DNA from: an uncultured Bacilli bacterium | GTDB taxonomy: Bacteria; Bacillota_I; Bacilli_A; RF39; UBA660 | NCBI GenBank assembly: GCA_934168245.1 | Contig: CAKPMY010000004.1 | Coordinates: 62,001 to 126,000, forward strand | DNA length: 64,000 bases | Direction of reading: 5' to 3' | In this document: in pieces, positions 44,719 to 52,742 of the stretch | How positions within the stretch are numbered: the stretch's first letter is position 1 | How the letters are laid out: every line of letters begins with the position of its first letter | Translations under genes and position numbers: made by a program | The notes under the pieces: generated by a model | The model's input: only the letters and a program-made list of their open reading frames with translations | Database searches by the model: none | What the model was told of the DNA's origin: nothing

Positions 44719-45205
44719 GACTATATGTATTAGTATTTGGATCTAATGTGATTGGCTTTCCTAATTCGTTTTCAGAATCTAAATAAGCCTCAGTTAAGTA
44801 GACATCATGTTTTTTTGTAGATTCTACTATGGCATCAAAACTTGTTGTCATTATTAAGTTCTGGCTATCAAAACTTAATACTGTTGCAGAGTCTACTTTT
44901 ACACTTACTTTTGGTGGTACTTCATTGATGTCGTAAATGCTTACTCTGTAGTTTCTGGTGTTATCAACACTATCAGCAAATCTTCTTAAGAAACTTTCAA
45001 CAAATTTATCTTTGTCCATACGAATGGCACCATTATCACGATAATATTTTACGTCAATGGCATCTTCAATTGAAGCCTCGACGGTTTCTTTTACAAGGTA
45101 GTAGTCTAATTCACTACCTGTTGAGTAATTTGATATTACGTTTATTAGTAAGAGACCCATAAGGGCTAATATAATAATTCCAACTGTTAACATTCCTTTA
45201 TTCAT
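44708..45205 (-). CDS. 165-aa pseudopilin-like protein, copy B
   Basis: The second copy of the 165-aa protein. It is the same as copy A (37255-37752) but for Asp in place of Glu at position 164. It follows the 971-aa Cys-rich gene by 3 bases and ends in a strong terminator, unlike copy A. A near-perfect copy between far more diverged neighbours points to gene conversion. Confidence 0.75.
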   Translation of the reverse strand: MNKGMLTVGIIILALMGLLLINVISNYSTGSELDYYLVKETVEASIEDAIDVKYYRDNGAIRMDKDKFVESFLRRFADSVDNTRNYRVSIYDINEVPPKVSVKVDSATVLSFDSQNLIMTTSFDAIVESTKKHDVYLTEAYLDSENELGKPITLDPNTNTYSQDS

Positions 45206-45228
45206 ATATTAGCCTCCTATAGTTCCTA
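44757..45228. repeat. 472-bp identical direct repeat, copy B
   Basis: Identical by eye to 37304-37775. The left boundary is a T/C difference (37303 against 44756) and the right a G/A difference (37776 against 45229). Confidence 0.93.
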
Positions 45229-48124
45229 ATTCTGAATAGGATTCACACCTATCACTATTTGCCTGGTTGTTACAACCTAAGACACCACGTGTTTTTACAT
45301 ATTTACTATCTAATCTATAACTTGATGAACCAACACTTCTAAATAGTGGACTGTTATAAACTGAAACACCATTTTTAACAGTAAATGTTCCACTAAATGT
45401 TGTATATTTACTGCCACTTTCATTTTTAGAATATTGTCTTATTCTACTTAAGGCTTCACGATCTAGAACGAATCTGTAGTCCAAATAACTATTTTCGTAT
45501 TGCTCGTCATAGATTTCATCTGCTCTACTTTGAATTCTTTGAACTAAGTAAACTGGTGAAATAATGTAATCTGTATTTTTTAAATTCTCAGCATCAGCTG
45601 TCCAGTTAAAGCCTGGGGTTCTACCAGTTGCTGCGGTTTCAGTAGTTGGATTTTCATCTGTATCTGGGAATAAGTCTTTATTATCAACAGTTCTTATTCG
45701 GTATGAAATAGTATTTTTCTTAGTTGGATCGTCTGGGTCTGGCAGATTAGTACACGTTGGGTCATTTTTAGTCGCAAGACATTCTGCATCGGTACAGTCA
45801 CATACAGGACTATCTGGGAATGGATTGTCGTATAGAGCATAGAAACAACTTACATCGATATTCCAAGCATAGTGTCCGAATTTTCTAGCACTGGCTAGAA
45901 TGTTATATTCGATGCCGTTTAGTACTTCTTGACTTGGAGTTTCTACACCAACACCTTTTTTCATACCATATTGCCACCATTTAGTATTTACATCGGCAGA
46001 ATTCAAATTGGTACAGAATTTACTCTTCTTTTGATGCCATTGTTTACCAGTTACTGGTGTATATTTTATTTCACCTGTCTTGTTATTTACCCAAGTACCT
46101 GGGAAACTCCATTCTGTTAAGTATTTATATGGTTCTTCATTATTGTTGTAGCAGTATTTTCTATCTATAACTACGCCGCTGGCATCAGTTAATATACCAC
46201 CTTGACTAATTTCGGCTGCTGTATAATTAATCCAGTTATCTTGAGTTGGTTTATCAGCGGTTCTATTATTTACTTTTATTGTAAACTCAGCTGTTTTTGT
46301 TGAACATGAGGCTTGAGCAGTACAACTAGATTTAAAGGCTTCAAAAGCACGTAAATCTTCTTCATAGGCTTCTTCTGCCTCACCTGGATTTAGGTAATCA
46401 TTGGCACCATCACAGCCAGTATATTCACAAACGTCTATACAATGGAATGTTGTGGTATCTTTGAAACCATTAGCATCTGCTGTATACATGCAGTTTGTTC
46501 CCCATTGTCCAATACATCTTGGGTCTCCTGTTCCTCCACTTGCTTCATCGTCTCGGCAGGTTCTGCTTATATTTGATGGATAAAAATACCATCTAGCATA
46601 TTTACTCCAATAGCCACCAGTTCCTACCCAAGTTATTGAGCCACCAACTCTTTCATAATAACCGCTAATTTCATCTACAGAACTTGGACAAGCAGGATTA
46701 TTTATTTTTAATACTCTGGCATTATTATATAGAGTTGATGTTAACTTCTTATTTTTACCTGAACCATAAACTTCTTTGTAACATTTATTAGCACATTTTT
46801 GAGTATACTTACCGTTGTCACACTTTCTTATACATTTATCATAGTCTTCAGATGGACCGGCTTGATTGGCAGTATAATCATTCTTGCTTGGGGCACAAAC
46901 AGGAGTTGGATCACATTCCTTGTATTCGCCTCTTGAGGGTGTGTCACCTTTAAATTCAGCGCTACATGTTACTTTGCTTTCAACTTTTACTTTATATTCA
47001 AAACATAAACCACCTCTTGTTGCGACCGGAGGACCATAAGATACGGTTATTGTCTCACCACAGGCTTTTTCACAAGACATAGCTTTTCCACTGTTTGGAA
47101 GATATTCTGTCTTTGCCCATTCATTATGGGCATAGTACGTATTCATGTTGACATAATCATACAAGGTTCCATCAGCAAGTTTATAGCCAAATTTTGTAGG
47201 ACTGCACTTTAGACTTTCTTTTTGGTTAGAGGAGAAAGTCGGTTCACTTTCATTGCTGTTTGAAAGATTGTAATTTTTTTCAGCATTTGGTGGTACGGGT
47301 ATTTCTTTTTTTTCACCGTTAGAGGAATTTTGGGCTTTATAACTTCTAATGGCATTTTTCATCATTCTTATAACATAATCTTCGTCATAATTGTAATTAT
47401 AGGTTTCGGAATAGCAATATGGTATATAACCAGCATATTCACTAGCAGCATTGGTTACGGCTGGGTTATACTGTTGAAAATCCTTTTTAGAGATCTTGTA
47501 TTCACCAGTTCCAAATTTGTCATCCCAAACTCCTTCACGGAATTTTTTACACAAGCCATTATAGTGTTTATTTGTTAAAACAGGTGGCTCAGCTGTTCCA
47601 GAAACATCGTAGGAATAGGTTGTAATATAACTATTTGGTGTTGGAGTGAATTTTGTTGATTTCATGGTGCTTTTGACAATATTTTGAACTTCCTCACTAT
47701 TTGGAGAACAAACTCCATCATCTGGTCCTATGTATGCAAAAATAACAATTATACCGTGTTGGGTTTTGGTATCATAATTTATGTTAATACTATTATTTAT
47801 TTCCCCAGCATTTGGATCAGCATTTAATATGTAGTCTTCTCCACTATAACCATTTCCATCCATATCAGTTCTAATTACTCTGACTAGGAATTGTCCGGCA
47901 CTAATACTTAATGTAAAATAATCTTTACCTTTTGGTACTTCAAATTTAGTTTTATACTTATTGTTTGCGGCCTCTTTAGTACAGGTAGTTTTATTTTCTG
48001 TAGTTTGATTTCCATCTGTTGTAGTATTTGTTTCTTCTGCATATATATTTATACTAATTACAGTTACGAATACAAGAAGTAGTATAAATAATACTTTTAA
48101 TATTTTTTTACAACTCTTTGGCAT
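45209..48124 (-). CDS. large Cys-rich exported protein, copy B
   Basis: A 971-aa paralogue of the 910-aa protein: signal peptide ending near IYAEE, many paired cysteines, shared blocks such as HYNGLCKKFREGVWDDKF and LTEWSFPGTWVNNKTGEIKY, and the common end LGCNNQANSDRCESY then SELGTIGG. Most of the sequence has diverged from copy A, unlike the adjoining 165-aa genes. No membrane anchor at the end. Probably a disulfide-stabilised surface or tip protein that works with the adjoining sortase. Confidence 0.75.
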   Translation of the reverse strand: MPKSCKKILKVLFILLLVFVTVISINIYAEETNTTTDGNQTTENKTTCTKEAANNKYKTKFEVPKGKDYFTLSISAGQFLVRVIRTDMDGNGYSGEDYILNADPNAGEINNSININYDTKTQHGIIVIFAYIGPDDGVCSPNSEEVQNIVKSTMKSTKFTPTPNSYITTYSYDVSGTAEPPVLTNKHYNGLCKKFREGVWDDKFGTGEYKISKKDFQQYNPAVTNAASEYAGYIPYCYSETYNYNYDEDYVIRMMKNAIRSYKAQNSSNGEKKEIPVPPNAEKNYNLSNSNESEPTFSSNQKESLKCSPTKFGYKLADGTLYDYVNMNTYYAHNEWAKTEYLPNSGKAMSCEKACGETITVSYGPPVATRGGLCFEYKVKVESKVTCSAEFKGDTPSRGEYKECDPTPVCAPSKNDYTANQAGPSEDYDKCIRKCDNGKYTQKCANKCYKEVYGSGKNKKLTSTLYNNARVLKINNPACPSSVDEISGYYERVGGSITWVGTGGYWSKYARWYFYPSNISRTCRDDEASGGTGDPRCIGQWGTNCMYTADANGFKDTTTFHCIDVCEYTGCDGANDYLNPGEAEEAYEEDLRAFEAFKSSCTAQASCSTKTAEFTIKVNNRTADKPTQDNWINYTAAEISQGGILTDASGVVIDRKYCYNNNEEPYKYLTEWSFPGTWVNNKTGEIKYTPVTGKQWHQKKSKFCTNLNSADVNTKWWQYGMKKGVGVETPSQEVLNGIEYNILASARKFGHYAWNIDVSCFYALYDNPFPDSPVCDCTDAECLATKNDPTCTNLPDPDDPTKKNTISYRIRTVDNKDLFPDTDENPTTETAATGRTPGFNWTADAENLKNTDYIISPVYLVQRIQSRADEIYDEQYENSYLDYRFVLDREALSRIRQYSKNESGSKYTTFSGTFTVKNGVSVYNSPLFRSVGSSSYRLDSKYVKTRGVLGCNNQANSDRCESYSELGTIGG

Positions 48125-48920
48125 CTTCCTCTTCTCCTTCCAAATTTGTATCTAATTTTTCTTTTATTTGTTTATAATTTTTAGTTTCTTTTAGGTCATA
48201 GTTAGTAATCTTTTCATCTTCTCTTACCATTCTAGCATCTATTTTGTAGGTATATCTTGTCGTTGTACCATAGAATCTTGTACAGGTTCCTAAAGTTATG
48301 ATGTTATCGTTTTCATTTACATCTATATCATAATCATAGAAACTATCCTTTAATGACTGGGCAATGTATTCTTTTAAATCTTCTTTACTAAACTCTACGC
48401 TTTCGTGGTAAAGGTCAAAATCATTTATGATTGATACAGAAAATATTTTGTATAAATAGTCTTTGCCCGCTACGGTATATTGAATATATTTATTTTCTTT
48501 GGCAAAACTTGTGTACATAAATGATGGAAGTTGTTCGAATCTATGATGATTCTCATCGGTTATGATGGGATTTGATGATACATTTAAAATGTTATGACCA
48601 AATATATAGACTCTATTTATTAATTTATCAACATCATTAATCATCCAGGTAAAGTCATCAAGCATTTCTGAAAAATCAGTTTCGGCATCTGCATATATTA
48701 TAGGATAATCTATATTAGTTCCTTGTACTTTTAACCAGCCGATTGCTTGGGTTTCTTTTTTGTTTTCGTTATATTTTTCGATGGCTTTTACTCTAGAGGT
48801 AATTTTATAAAAAGTATTCTTTTTTATTATAATACTTGTTAAGCCTACTAATAATATAATAACTAATAATACTAAGAATGTAGTTGCCTTAGTCAGTTGT
48901 TTTTTCTTCTTTCTTAACAT
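48108..48920 (-). CDS. class B-like sortase, copy B
   Basis: A 270-aa sortase, paralogue of 40463-41290: anchor helix about 12-32, GWLKVQGTNIDYPIIYA, His in VYIFGHNILN, Cys in IITLGTCTRFYG and Arg in ARMVRED. First gene of its transcript, 50-60 bases from the predicted start point. Its end overlaps the 971-aa gene by 17 bases. The ending is acidic (GEEEDAKEL). Confidence 0.85.
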   Translation of the reverse strand: MLRKKKKQLTKATTFLVLLVIILLVGLTSIIIKKNTFYKITSRVKAIEKYNENKKETQAIGWLKVQGTNIDYPIIYADAETDFSEMLDDFTWMINDVDKLINRVYIFGHNILNVSSNPIITDENHHRFEQLPSFMYTSFAKENKYIQYTVAGKDYLYKIFSVSIINDFDLYHESVEFSKEDLKEYIAQSLKDSFYDYDIDVNENDNIITLGTCTRFYGTTTRYTYKIDARMVREDEKITNYDLKETKNYKQIKEKLDTNLEGEEEDAKEL

Positions 48921-48979
48921 ACTATCCCTACTTTATAATACTTTTACTCTCACATTTTTACTATTCTTATCTATATTTG

Positions 48980-49007
48980 ATTTTATCATATTCAGATTAA
49001 AAGTCAA
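48980..49007 (-). promoter_or_regulatory. promoter of sortase module B
   Basis: Minus-strand TTGACT (49007-49002), 16-base spacer, TAAAAT (48985-48980). It marks the 5' limit of the secretion/pilus locus. Confidence 0.65.
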
Positions 49008-49038
49008 TATTCGCAAGAAAATTCCTTATAAACAAAAA

Positions 49039-49057
49039 AATAGCCATTTCGGCTATT
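49039..49057 (-). terminator. greA terminator
   Basis: Minus-strand AATAGCC-GAAAT-GGCTATT followed by TTTTTTG, six bases after greA. Confidence 0.88.
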
Positions 49058-49062
49058 CTTCA

Positions 49063-49533
49063 TTATTTTATTTCAACTATTTCTATTTCGTAAGAACCAT
49101 TTGGACTTTCTACTGTTACAACGTCTCCTACTTTATGTTCTAGTAAGGCTTTGGCAATAGGACTTTCATTTGATATTTTACTTTCAAATGGGTCTGCTTC
49201 TTGACTACCAACGATTTTATATTCGTCTTCTTCCTCATCGTCTACATATTTAATAACAACAGTGCTACCTATACCAACTTTGTCTTTTGATACTTCTGTA
49301 ATAATTGAAACATTTTCTAACATTTTTTCTAATTGTTTGATTCTTGCTTCTATTTGGGCTTGTTCATTTCGTGCAGCATCATACTCTGCATTTTCAGATA
49401 AGTCTCCTAATGATCTTGCTTCTTTTATTGCTTGAATATTTTCAGGACGTCTAACATTAATTAAATTGTCTAGTTCAGCCTTTAATTCGTCTAGTCCTTC
49501 TTGGGTTAAATATACAGCATTTTTACTTCCCAT
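49063..49533 (-). CDS. greA: transcription elongation factor GreA
   Basis: A 156-aa GreA, which rescues backtracked RNA polymerase by stimulating transcript cleavage. N-terminal coiled coil with LTQEGLDELKAELDNL and the conserved ARSLGDLSENAEYDAARNEQ tip. C-terminal FKBP-like domain with SPIAKALLEHKVGDVV. ATG at 49533 has GAGGTG six bases before it; the GTG three codons upstream overlaps that site. It ends the yrzL-greA type core cluster. Confidence 0.96.
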   Translation of the reverse strand: MGSKNAVYLTQEGLDELKAELDNLINVRRPENIQAIKEARSLGDLSENAEYDAARNEQAQIEARIKQLEKMLENVSIITEVSKDKVGIGSTVVIKYVDDEEEDEYKIVGSQEADPFESKISNESPIAKALLEHKVGDVVTVESPNGSYEIEIVEIK

Positions 49534-49567
49534 CTTTATCACCTCATTAAATGTTTATTACAAAATA

Positions 49568-49593
49568 CAAGTTAAATCTCTAGACTTAACTTG
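49568..49593 (-). terminator. hairpin after the first paralogue (49634 gene)
   Basis: CAAGTTAA-N10-TTAACTTG. The same stem sequence is found at 50474-50509 after the second paralogue, so promoter, gene and terminator were duplicated together. Confidence 0.7.
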
Positions 49594-49633
49594 CGCTAGT
49601 ATAACATATTTTTTTTATTTTAGCAATAACTAA

Positions 49634-50269
49634 TTATTTATTTTTTCTTGGAATTAGAGTTAATTGGTAGGCTTTGTCTCGCTCTACATTTCTCTCTATT
49701 TTTTCTAATGTTCTTTCGCTATACCAATCAGAATTTCTGGCGGTAAAAGGATCTTCTCCCTTTCTAATTAAAGTACGGGCTTGTGCGTGTTCTTTTTTAC
49801 TTAAACCTTCAAAAGCATGTGGATATGTGGTAGGATACTCAGCAGCAATTTTTGATAATTCTTGGTGCATTGAATCACGTTTTTTAAATTTTTCTATTTC
49901 CTTTAGACAAACAGCATTTCTTATTATTTCCCTTGCTCCTAGTAAAGATACTATAATAACACCACCAGCAACAAAAGGTTTTTGCTCTTCTGGAACGAAC
50001 TCCGCCTGATATATATAGGCCGGGGCTATACTACTTGCTAAGGAAACTAGGCATGATAAACCTAACAATCCTCTAAATTTGCCAATATTATCATAACCTT
50101 GCTTTACTTGGTTTTCCATAGCAGTATCTATTTTTTCAATGTTTTCGGCTGTATTGGCATAATCATCATATACAGTTCCATCAGCATAAGTAACAGTTAG
50201 ACTACCATCTGTTTTTCTTTCACAACTTTTAATATAATTTTTATCTTTTTTTCTTGACAAATCTCTCAT
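49634..50269 (-). CDS. two-span membrane protein, tandem paralogue 1
   Basis: A 211-aa protein starting MRDLSRKKDKNYIKSCERK. It has a DGSLTVTYADGTVYDDYANT segment, two membrane helices (about 62-83 and 95-112), and a cytoplasmic end with RNSDWYSERTLEKIERNVER. The start at 50269 is chosen because the upstream in-frame ATG (50302) lies at the -10/start-point boundary and could not be translated; GAGGGG is well placed for 50269. No family recognised. Closely related to 50543-51175. Confidence 0.7.
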   Translation of the reverse strand: MRDLSRKKDKNYIKSCERKTDGSLTVTYADGTVYDDYANTAENIEKIDTAMENQVKQGYDNIGKFRGLLGLSCLVSLASSIAPAYIYQAEFVPEEQKPFVAGGVIIVSLLGAREIIRNAVCLKEIEKFKKRDSMHQELSKIAAEYPTTYPHAFEGLSKKEHAQARTLIRKGEDPFTARNSDWYSERTLEKIERNVERDKAYQLTLIPRKNK

Positions 50270-50302
50270 TTTATCACCATTACTCCCCTCAAAAGTAGCC
50301 AT

Positions 50303-50331
50303 AGTGTAACACAATTTCCTTATTTTTTCAA
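50303..50331 (-). promoter_or_regulatory. promoter of tandem paralogue 1
   Basis: Minus-strand TTGAAA (50331-50326), 17-base spacer, TACACT (50308-50303). The leader ATGGCTACTTTTGAGGGG is shared with the second copy. Confidence 0.7.
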
Positions 50332-50473
50332 GTTTTTTCTAATTTTCTATTTTTATAAATGCCTGTTTTATATTTTATTCATTATTTAATGATAATATTC
50401 TATTTTTTGGTTAAATTAATTTTCTTAACTGATTCTATGTTTATATGGATGTTTAGGACGAAGGCCTATTAAA

Positions 50474-50509
50474 AAATACAAGTTAAAGTACTAGACTTAA
50501 CTTGTATTT
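50474..50509 (-). terminator. hairpin after the second paralogue (50543 gene)
   Basis: AAATACAAGTTAA (50474-50486) pairs with TTAACTTGTATTT (50497-50509), followed on the minus strand by a short T-run. The rest of the gap to 50300 has no visible gene. Confidence 0.75.
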
Positions 50510-50542
50510 CTTTGACATATATTTTTAGTGTAAACTGATTAT

Positions 50543-51175
50543 TTATTTTTTTCTTGGAACTAGTGTTAATTGATGGGCTTTATCTTTTTCTATGTTTTTC
50601 TTTATCTTTAATAAAGTTCTACCACTATACCAGTCAGAGTTTCTGGCTGCAAAAGGATCTTCTCCTTTGTCGATTAATTCACAGGCTTTTTGATATTCTT
50701 TTTCTCTTAAGCCGGTAAATGCATGTGGATACATGTTAGGATAATTATTCGCAATTTCTAATAGGTCCCCACGCATTGAATCACGTAGGTCAAACTTTGC
50801 TTCTTCATTTATGTATCCAGCATGTTTAATTATTTCTTTCAATCCTAATAGACTTACTAAAATGGCACCACAAGTAAAAAATGGTTTTTGTTCTTCAGGA
50901 ATAAATCCCATATTGCATCCTACGTTATATAAATATTCAGGTGCTAAAGCGGCTATACCTGATAAAAACATTAAGCCTTTAAATTTGCCAATATTGGCAT
51001 GACCTATTTCTACTTGTCTTTCCATAGCAACATCTATTGTGTCGATGTTTTCTTTAGTATCTGCATAATCATTGTACACAGTTCCATCAGCATAGGTAAC
51101 AGTTAGGCTACCATCGGCATTTCTTTCACACTTTTTAATATAGTCTGCTTTTTTCTTCATTGAAAAATCTTTCAT
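50543..51175 (-). CDS. two-span membrane protein, tandem paralogue 2
   Basis: A 210-aa paralogue of the preceding gene: MKDFSMKKKADYIKKCERN, the DGSLTVTYADGTVYNDYADT segment, two membrane helices and RNSDWYSGRTLLKIKKNIEK near the end. The two differ throughout but align without gaps over most of their length. The start at 51175 follows GAGGGGGAA; the earlier ATG at 51205 abuts the -10 box. Function unknown. Confidence 0.7.
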   Translation of the reverse strand: MKDFSMKKKADYIKKCERNADGSLTVTYADGTVYNDYADTKENIDTIDVAMERQVEIGHANIGKFKGLMFLSGIAALAPEYLYNVGCNMGFIPEEQKPFFTCGAILVSLLGLKEIIKHAGYINEEAKFDLRDSMRGDLLEIANNYPNMYPHAFTGLREKEYQKACELIDKGEDPFAARNSDWYSGRTLLKIKKNIEKDKAHQLTLVPRKK

Positions 51176-51205
51176 ATCACAACATTCCCCCTCGAAAGTG
51201 GCCAT

Positions 51206-51234
51206 ATTATAACATACTTTTATTATTTTTTCAA
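51206..51234 (-). promoter_or_regulatory. promoter of tandem paralogue 2
   Basis: Minus-strand TTGAAA (51234-51229), 17-base spacer, TATAAT (51211-51206). It lies partly in the end of the HD-domain gene. Confidence 0.75.
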
Positions 51235-52355
51235 TACTTTTCTATTTCTTGGTGGAATAAGTCATCAGTCATGCCAGCAATAAAGTCTATTACTTGACGT
51301 TTTTTATTAGTTTCTTGTAAGTACTTTGACGATTGAGTATTTAGAAATAGTTTATAAATTATACTATCTTTATTGTCATTTTCAACGTCTGATAAATACT
51401 TGGTATATATTTTGTTCATACCTTGACGATAATAGGCTATTTCTTGTGGAGTTAGACTTTTACTATAAATGTTTTTGGTGTTAAACTTCTTTAGTTCGTT
51501 TAGAGCAGTAAATACTTCACTACTCATTGTTATGTATGGTTTATCATAACTGTTATCAATAATATCTGTTACGATAGTATTAATGATATCTTTATTATCA
51601 TTGCCTAATACTTTAGTTATTTCTTTAGGTAGATCATCTCTATTAAATAAGCCTAGATTTATGGAGTCTTCGATATCTCTTCCAATATAACCTACTATAT
51701 CACTTATACGAACTACACAGCCTTCTAGTGTCATAGGATGATTTTTAGCAGATGCTTTTAAATCTTTATAAGCAGCATTATATTGATTTAGAAATTCTTC
51801 TTTTGTTTTTGATACTGGTTCATATTTATTAGATAATAGTTCTCCATTATGACACATTATTCCATCTAAAACCTGGACTGTTAAATTAAGGCCATTACCA
51901 TTATTTTCTACATACATGTAATGTCTTACACTTTGAATATTATGGGCAAAGTATTCATTTAATTCTCGAAGGGATATTTCATTTAAAATAGCCTCGCCAG
52001 TATGGCCTAGAGGAGTATGACCTATATCATGTCCTAGGGCAATTGCCTCTATTAAGTCAGTGTTTAGACCTAGACCTCTACCTATAGTTCTTGCTACTTT
52101 GCTGACTAGTTGAACATGAGTCATTCTTTTAGATATATGATCGTTATTTTTAAAAGAATATACCTGTGTTTTATCAGCATATCTTGTATAACTATAGGCA
52201 TGAATTATACGATCTACATCTCTAAAAAATGGTGTTCTTATGTCATCATCTTCAAGTTCAGTGAAACGAATGGCAGCACTACTTTTAGTTGCATATTTAG
52301 AATATATTTTTTCTTGGGCTAAAAAATTATTTTTTATGGCTTCTAGATTTTTCAT
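51231..52355 (-). CDS. dGTPase-like HD-domain phosphohydrolase
   Basis: A 374-aa HD-superfamily protein of the dGTP triphosphohydrolase type. THVQLVSKVARTIGRGLGLN supplies the first His; IALGHDIGHTPLGHTGEAIL is the hallmark HD motif; RISDIVGYIGRDIED gives the last Asp. These enzymes hydrolyse dNTPs to nucleoside and triphosphate, controlling nucleotide pools. The exact substrate is not visible. Ribosome site AGAAGGTGTATT. Confidence 0.9.
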   Translation of the reverse strand: MKNLEAIKNNFLAQEKIYSKYATKSSAAIRFTELEDDDIRTPFFRDVDRIIHAYSYTRYADKTQVYSFKNNDHISKRMTHVQLVSKVARTIGRGLGLNTDLIEAIALGHDIGHTPLGHTGEAILNEISLRELNEYFAHNIQSVRHYMYVENNGNGLNLTVQVLDGIMCHNGELLSNKYEPVSKTKEEFLNQYNAAYKDLKASAKNHPMTLEGCVVRISDIVGYIGRDIEDSINLGLFNRDDLPKEITKVLGNDNKDIINTIVTDIIDNSYDKPYITMSSEVFTALNELKKFNTKNIYSKSLTPQEIAYYRQGMNKIYTKYLSDVENDNKDSIIYKLFLNTQSSKYLQETNKKRQVIDFIAGMTDDLFHQEIEKY

Positions 52356-52377
52356 AATACACCTTCTTTATTTTTAC

Positions 52378-52734
52378 TTATTTTTTTACTTTGACTTTTC
52401 TTTCATTTTCAAATATTTGAAATACAACATCTTTTATAGGCTTTGTGCCATAGTTGGCAACATAGGACTCTACTTCTTCTGGTGTCGGAATATTTTCTTT
52501 TTGCATATCTATCTTTCTTACAAAAAGATAGTAGCCTCTAGTTTTAATATCTTCTTCTATTAGTTCTTTTTCCCAGGATGTTGGACCTTCTTTTTGTCTA
52601 TATTCGTCTATTAATATTTCTGAAACTATCTCTCTAGTTCCAGCAAATTTTCTTCTATCTACAATTATGTCATCTACTTTAGATACGGTATTATCTCGAC
52701 ATTGAAATAATGGTACCTTATAATATTTACCCAT
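52378..52734 (-). CDS. conserved-looking soluble protein of unknown function
   Basis: A 118-aa soluble protein, MGKYYKVPLFQCRDNTVSKV, charged and mostly helical, with no membrane segment or metal motif. It sits 8 bases after the TrhP2-like gene and 22 before the HD enzyme, in the operon that runs through the core cluster. No family recognised. Confidence 0.6.
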   Translation of the reverse strand: MGKYYKVPLFQCRDNTVSKVDDIIVDRRKFAGTREIVSEILIDEYRQKEGPTSWEKELIEEDIKTRGYYLFVRKIDMQKENIPTPEEVESYVANYGTKPIKDVVFQIFENERKVKVKK

Positions 52735-52742
52735 GATGTATT

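Noticed and set aside
18983..49007. Integrative conjugative element
   Set aside because: No relaxase, integrase, partition gene, origin of transfer or border repeat could be found, and Tad and sortase genes are not usual cargo.
50270..50302. MATFEG start of tandem paralogue 1 (and 51176-51205 of paralogue 2)
   Set aside because: The ATG touches the -10 box, so it would lie at or before the transcription start; GAGGGG serves the later ATG.
49568..50509. CRISPR-like repeats
   Set aside because: The similar hairpins at 49568-49593 and 50474-50509 are only two, nearly 900 bases apart, each after a paralogous gene, so they are duplicated terminators.
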